From the NCBI RefSeq assembly GCF_021044795.1, contig NZ_JAJNOP010000010.1: a stretch of 64,000 bases of DNA. One strand, written 5' to 3'. Within the stretch, counting starts at the first letter, position 1, and every line of letters starts with the position of its first letter. Origin of the DNA: Acidaminococcus hominis. Its GTDB lineage: Bacteria; Bacillota; Negativicutes; Acidaminococcales; Acidaminococcaceae. Below the pieces are notes generated by a model, which was not told the origin of the DNA, searched no databases, and was given only the letters and a program-made list of their open reading frames with translations. This document shows positions 62,606 to 64,000 of this stretch, piece by piece. Position numbers and translations under genes: made by a program.

Positions 62606-62768
62606 CAGTCCTACGGACTGCCAGCCCCTACAACGCTTTGCGGCCGCATCCAAACATCCACAAGTTTTCCTATGGATGTTTGGTCAATAAGGCCCATGCG
62701 ATAGCTGCCTGCAAAGCAAGTCCGGAGGACGCAGCTGCGCAGCTAGCAGCGAACCGCTCAGGGGCTGG
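62606..62768 (+). ncRNA. Structured repeat unit A (plus strand), possible RNA
   Basis: A small hairpin CAGTCC-TAC-GGACTG (62606-62620) is followed by an outer stem CCAGCCCCT/AGGGGCTGG (62621-62629 with 62760-62768). Nested inside are GCTTTGC/GCAAAGC, CGCAT/ATGCG and an 11-bp stem CCAAACATCCA/TGGATGTTTGG, then a GC-rich hairpin before a conserved GCGAACCGCTC. Unit B is an inverted relative. Whether it is a transcribed RNA or a palindromic mobile repeat is open. Confidence 0.45.
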
Positions 62769-62882
62769 TCTTAGGCCTATGCGAGTCATGTGCAAAACGG
62801 GTATAGGAAAGGAATCTATGGCATGTAGATAAATTTCTACTTCTATTACCCTCTAGAACTTGACCAGTATCGGCATAGAATG

Positions 62883-63040
62883 CTTCCTGAGTGGTTCGCC
62901 GTGTTCCGTTCCCCTTCACCCTGCGGGTTCGGCTCACGGACGGCTATCACATAGGTCGCATAATACCAAATGTCCTCGGGGAACTGCATTGACATTTGGA
63001 TGCGACCGTAAAGCGTGTAGGAAGTGTCGCCGAAGGCGAC
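62883..63040 (-). ncRNA. Structured repeat unit B (minus strand), possible RNA
   Basis: Read on the minus strand it has hairpin GTCGCC-TTC-GGCGAC, outer stem CTTCCT/AGGAAG, and an inner hairpin GGTCGCAT...CCAAATGTC/GACATTTGG...ATGCGACC. CTACACGCTTTACGGTCGCATCC and GCGAACCACTCAGG match unit A. The paired bases differ between the units while pairing is kept. Confidence 0.45.
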
Positions 63041-63158
63041 GATAGAAGTTTCATTATTTCACACCCCCTTTTTGCTGCGCCAATATTCCTCCAAAATACA
63101 TTGAACAGCAGCGCCCAGTGCAAGACGCTGTGCAGCCACTTCAGGTCTGTTTCCCTGC

Positions 63159-63968
63159 CTATTTCGTCAGTTCTTCCAAACGCTGAAAAAGCAGGAGAAA
63201 ACACTGTTGACTGTTTTCTGACCAAGAAACGCTGCCATCAAAGGACTCCCAATGGGTTTTATACCGCCACAGGGAATAGATGGCGGACCCCAGGAGTTCG
63301 ATATCAATGACCGTGGGAAGCACTTTCGCAAAAGCCTCACTTCTCATGGCTGCACATTCTGGATAGCGTTTGACAAATCCAGTCCCCGAGTCCATACGGA
63401 AGCCAAGCTTCGAGCAGGCATCGCCCAGTTTGTCAAACTGAAGCCAAAATTTTTCCGGGTCCTTTTCCCTCTGAAGGAGCAACTTGACCCACTTTGCCGC
63501 AAATTGGTGCATCCGTTTCTTCCCGTTCCGCTTAGGAAGCTGTTGGCACCTGCCAAAAGCCCAGATATCGTCAAAGGGAAGAACCCGCTGGTACATTTCC
63601 GTCAAATCCACTTTCCCAGTGCCGGGGAAATCCACATAAACGCCCGTCTGCTGCCCAACAACAACCGCAGCTCCCGCGGCCTCCTCATACCGTATCAGCC
63701 TATAGGAACCAGTTCCCGCAATCCCTTCTTTTTTCTGTTTTACCCGGTCTGTGAGAGAAAGAAGCAGCTCTGCCTTCTCTTCCCCAATGTTCGCCAGCTT
63801 TGCTTCATGATAACTTCTTCCTGTTTTTCTCTGCCGGGCCGTGCGGGTGACAAGACTGGCAAGGCCGCTAGCCGCCAGCTTTAAGGTCTGTTCCACAATA
63901 GCTCCGGGTTTCCCGTGCACGGAAGGCTTCTCCGAAACCAGGACGAAATACGCTTTCTCTTTATCCAT
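63159..63968 (-). CDS. Conserved hypothetical protein
   Basis: 269 residues, not recognised. Two regions can be seen: 1-120 with a basic, Arg/Lys-rich first half (LVTRTARQRKTGRSYHEAKL) and 120-269 rich in aromatic residues (WAFGRCQQLPKRNGKKRMHQ, WESFDGSVSWSENSQQCFLL). No signal peptide, membrane helix or known motif. The ATG at 63968 is close to the window edge; the gene appears complete at both ends. Confidence 0.65.
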   Translation of the reverse strand: MDKEKAYFVLVSEKPSVHGKPGAIVEQTLKLAASGLASLVTRTARQRKTGRSYHEAKLANIGEEKAELLLSLTDRVKQKKEGIAGTGSYRLIRYEEAAGAAVVVGQQTGVYVDFPGTGKVDLTEMYQRVLPFDDIWAFGRCQQLPKRNGKKRMHQFAAKWVKLLLQREKDPEKFWLQFDKLGDACSKLGFRMDSGTGFVKRYPECAAMRSEAFAKVLPTVIDIELLGSAIYSLWRYKTHWESFDGSVSWSENSQQCFLLLFQRLEELTK

Positions 63969-64000
63969 TCTCCTACCTCCGCTGGAAATTCAGACTTGTT

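Noticed and set aside
62606..63040. RNase P RNA, tmRNA or a known riboswitch in the structured region
   Set aside because: No conserved core of these RNAs (for example the GAGGAAAGTCC block of RNase P) is present, and the region holds two inverted copies rather than one long RNA.
1..64000. CRISPR array
   Set aside because: No regularly spaced direct repeats with unique spacers and no cas gene were seen.

Overview
The right half of the window (about 33.45-64 kb) is a bacterial chromosome that looks like Acidaminococcus or a close relative in the Negativicutes. Three things point there: an NAD-dependent (R)-2-hydroxyglutarate dehydrogenase (hgdH) of the type used in glutamate fermentation, a superoxide reductase typical of strict anaerobes, and a type V autotransporter with an outer-membrane barrel beside otherwise Firmicutes-like housekeeping genes (ylmH-proC-sepF-yggS-pgeF, a Firmicutes-type SOS box). 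This is an inference from gene content; no 16S or other marker is present.

The left half (1 to about 33.45 kb) is a mosaic of mobile DNA. (a) 1-0.5 kb: a possible IS21-type end abutting the 3' fragment of an ATPase gene. (b) 0.9-4.2 kb: a minus-strand operon of an XRE regulator, a GmrSD-like (DUF262+DUF1524) protein, an unknown coiled-coil/membrane protein and a GNAT acetyltransferase, probably a defence module. (c) 4.2-9.7 kb: two overlapping large serine recombinases plus SHOCT and zinc-finger/HTH genes, split by an IS110-family element. (d) 9.9-15.5 kb: a flavin-reductase-like gene and a tightly overlapping operon of DUF5320, DUF134, NifX-like, two ferredoxin-MinD ATPases, an MBL-fold protein and an Mrp-NifX fusion, which resembles the orange-protein (ORP) Fe-S/Mo gene set. 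(e) 15.7-31.6 kb: the late genes of a siphophage on the minus strand, in the order portal, ClpP-like protease, capsid, connectors, tail, tape measure, baseplate, appendage, holin, endolysin. An ArsR/ABC-exporter cassette sits on the opposite strand inside it. Capsid and tape-measure genes each carry a frameshift; terminase, integrase, repressor and replication genes are absent, so it is a remnant. (f) 31.6-33.45 kb: a group II intron inserted in the portal gene and lacking its 5' half. It abuts the N-terminal third of an SOS-controlled umuC gene, which marks the junction with the chromosome.

The chromosomal part is almost entirely minus-strand: yqeY-rpsU; hinT; mtaB-rsmE-prmA; an Asp23 protein; a ferredoxin-nitroreductase; tRNA-Asn(GTT); a phosphatase followed by ylmH-proC-sepF-yggS-pgeF; a two-domain PPK2; hgdH; superoxide reductase; an operon esterase-thioesterase-rnr-smpB; secG; and a small alarmone synthetase co-transcribed with a two-component system. 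It ends with a giant autotransporter interrupted by an in-frame amber codon, a divergent LytTR regulator, two inverted copies of a structured repeat whose stems covary, and an unknown protein.

The most notable non-gene signals are: a canonical A_AAA_AAC -1 frameshift site in the tail chaperone genes; three-way-junction hairpin elements between phage genes; a covarying inverted repeat pair at 62.6-63.04 kb; paired operators before the ArsR gene; matching cores at the ends of the IS110 element with room for a bridge RNA; and the amber codon in the autotransporter.
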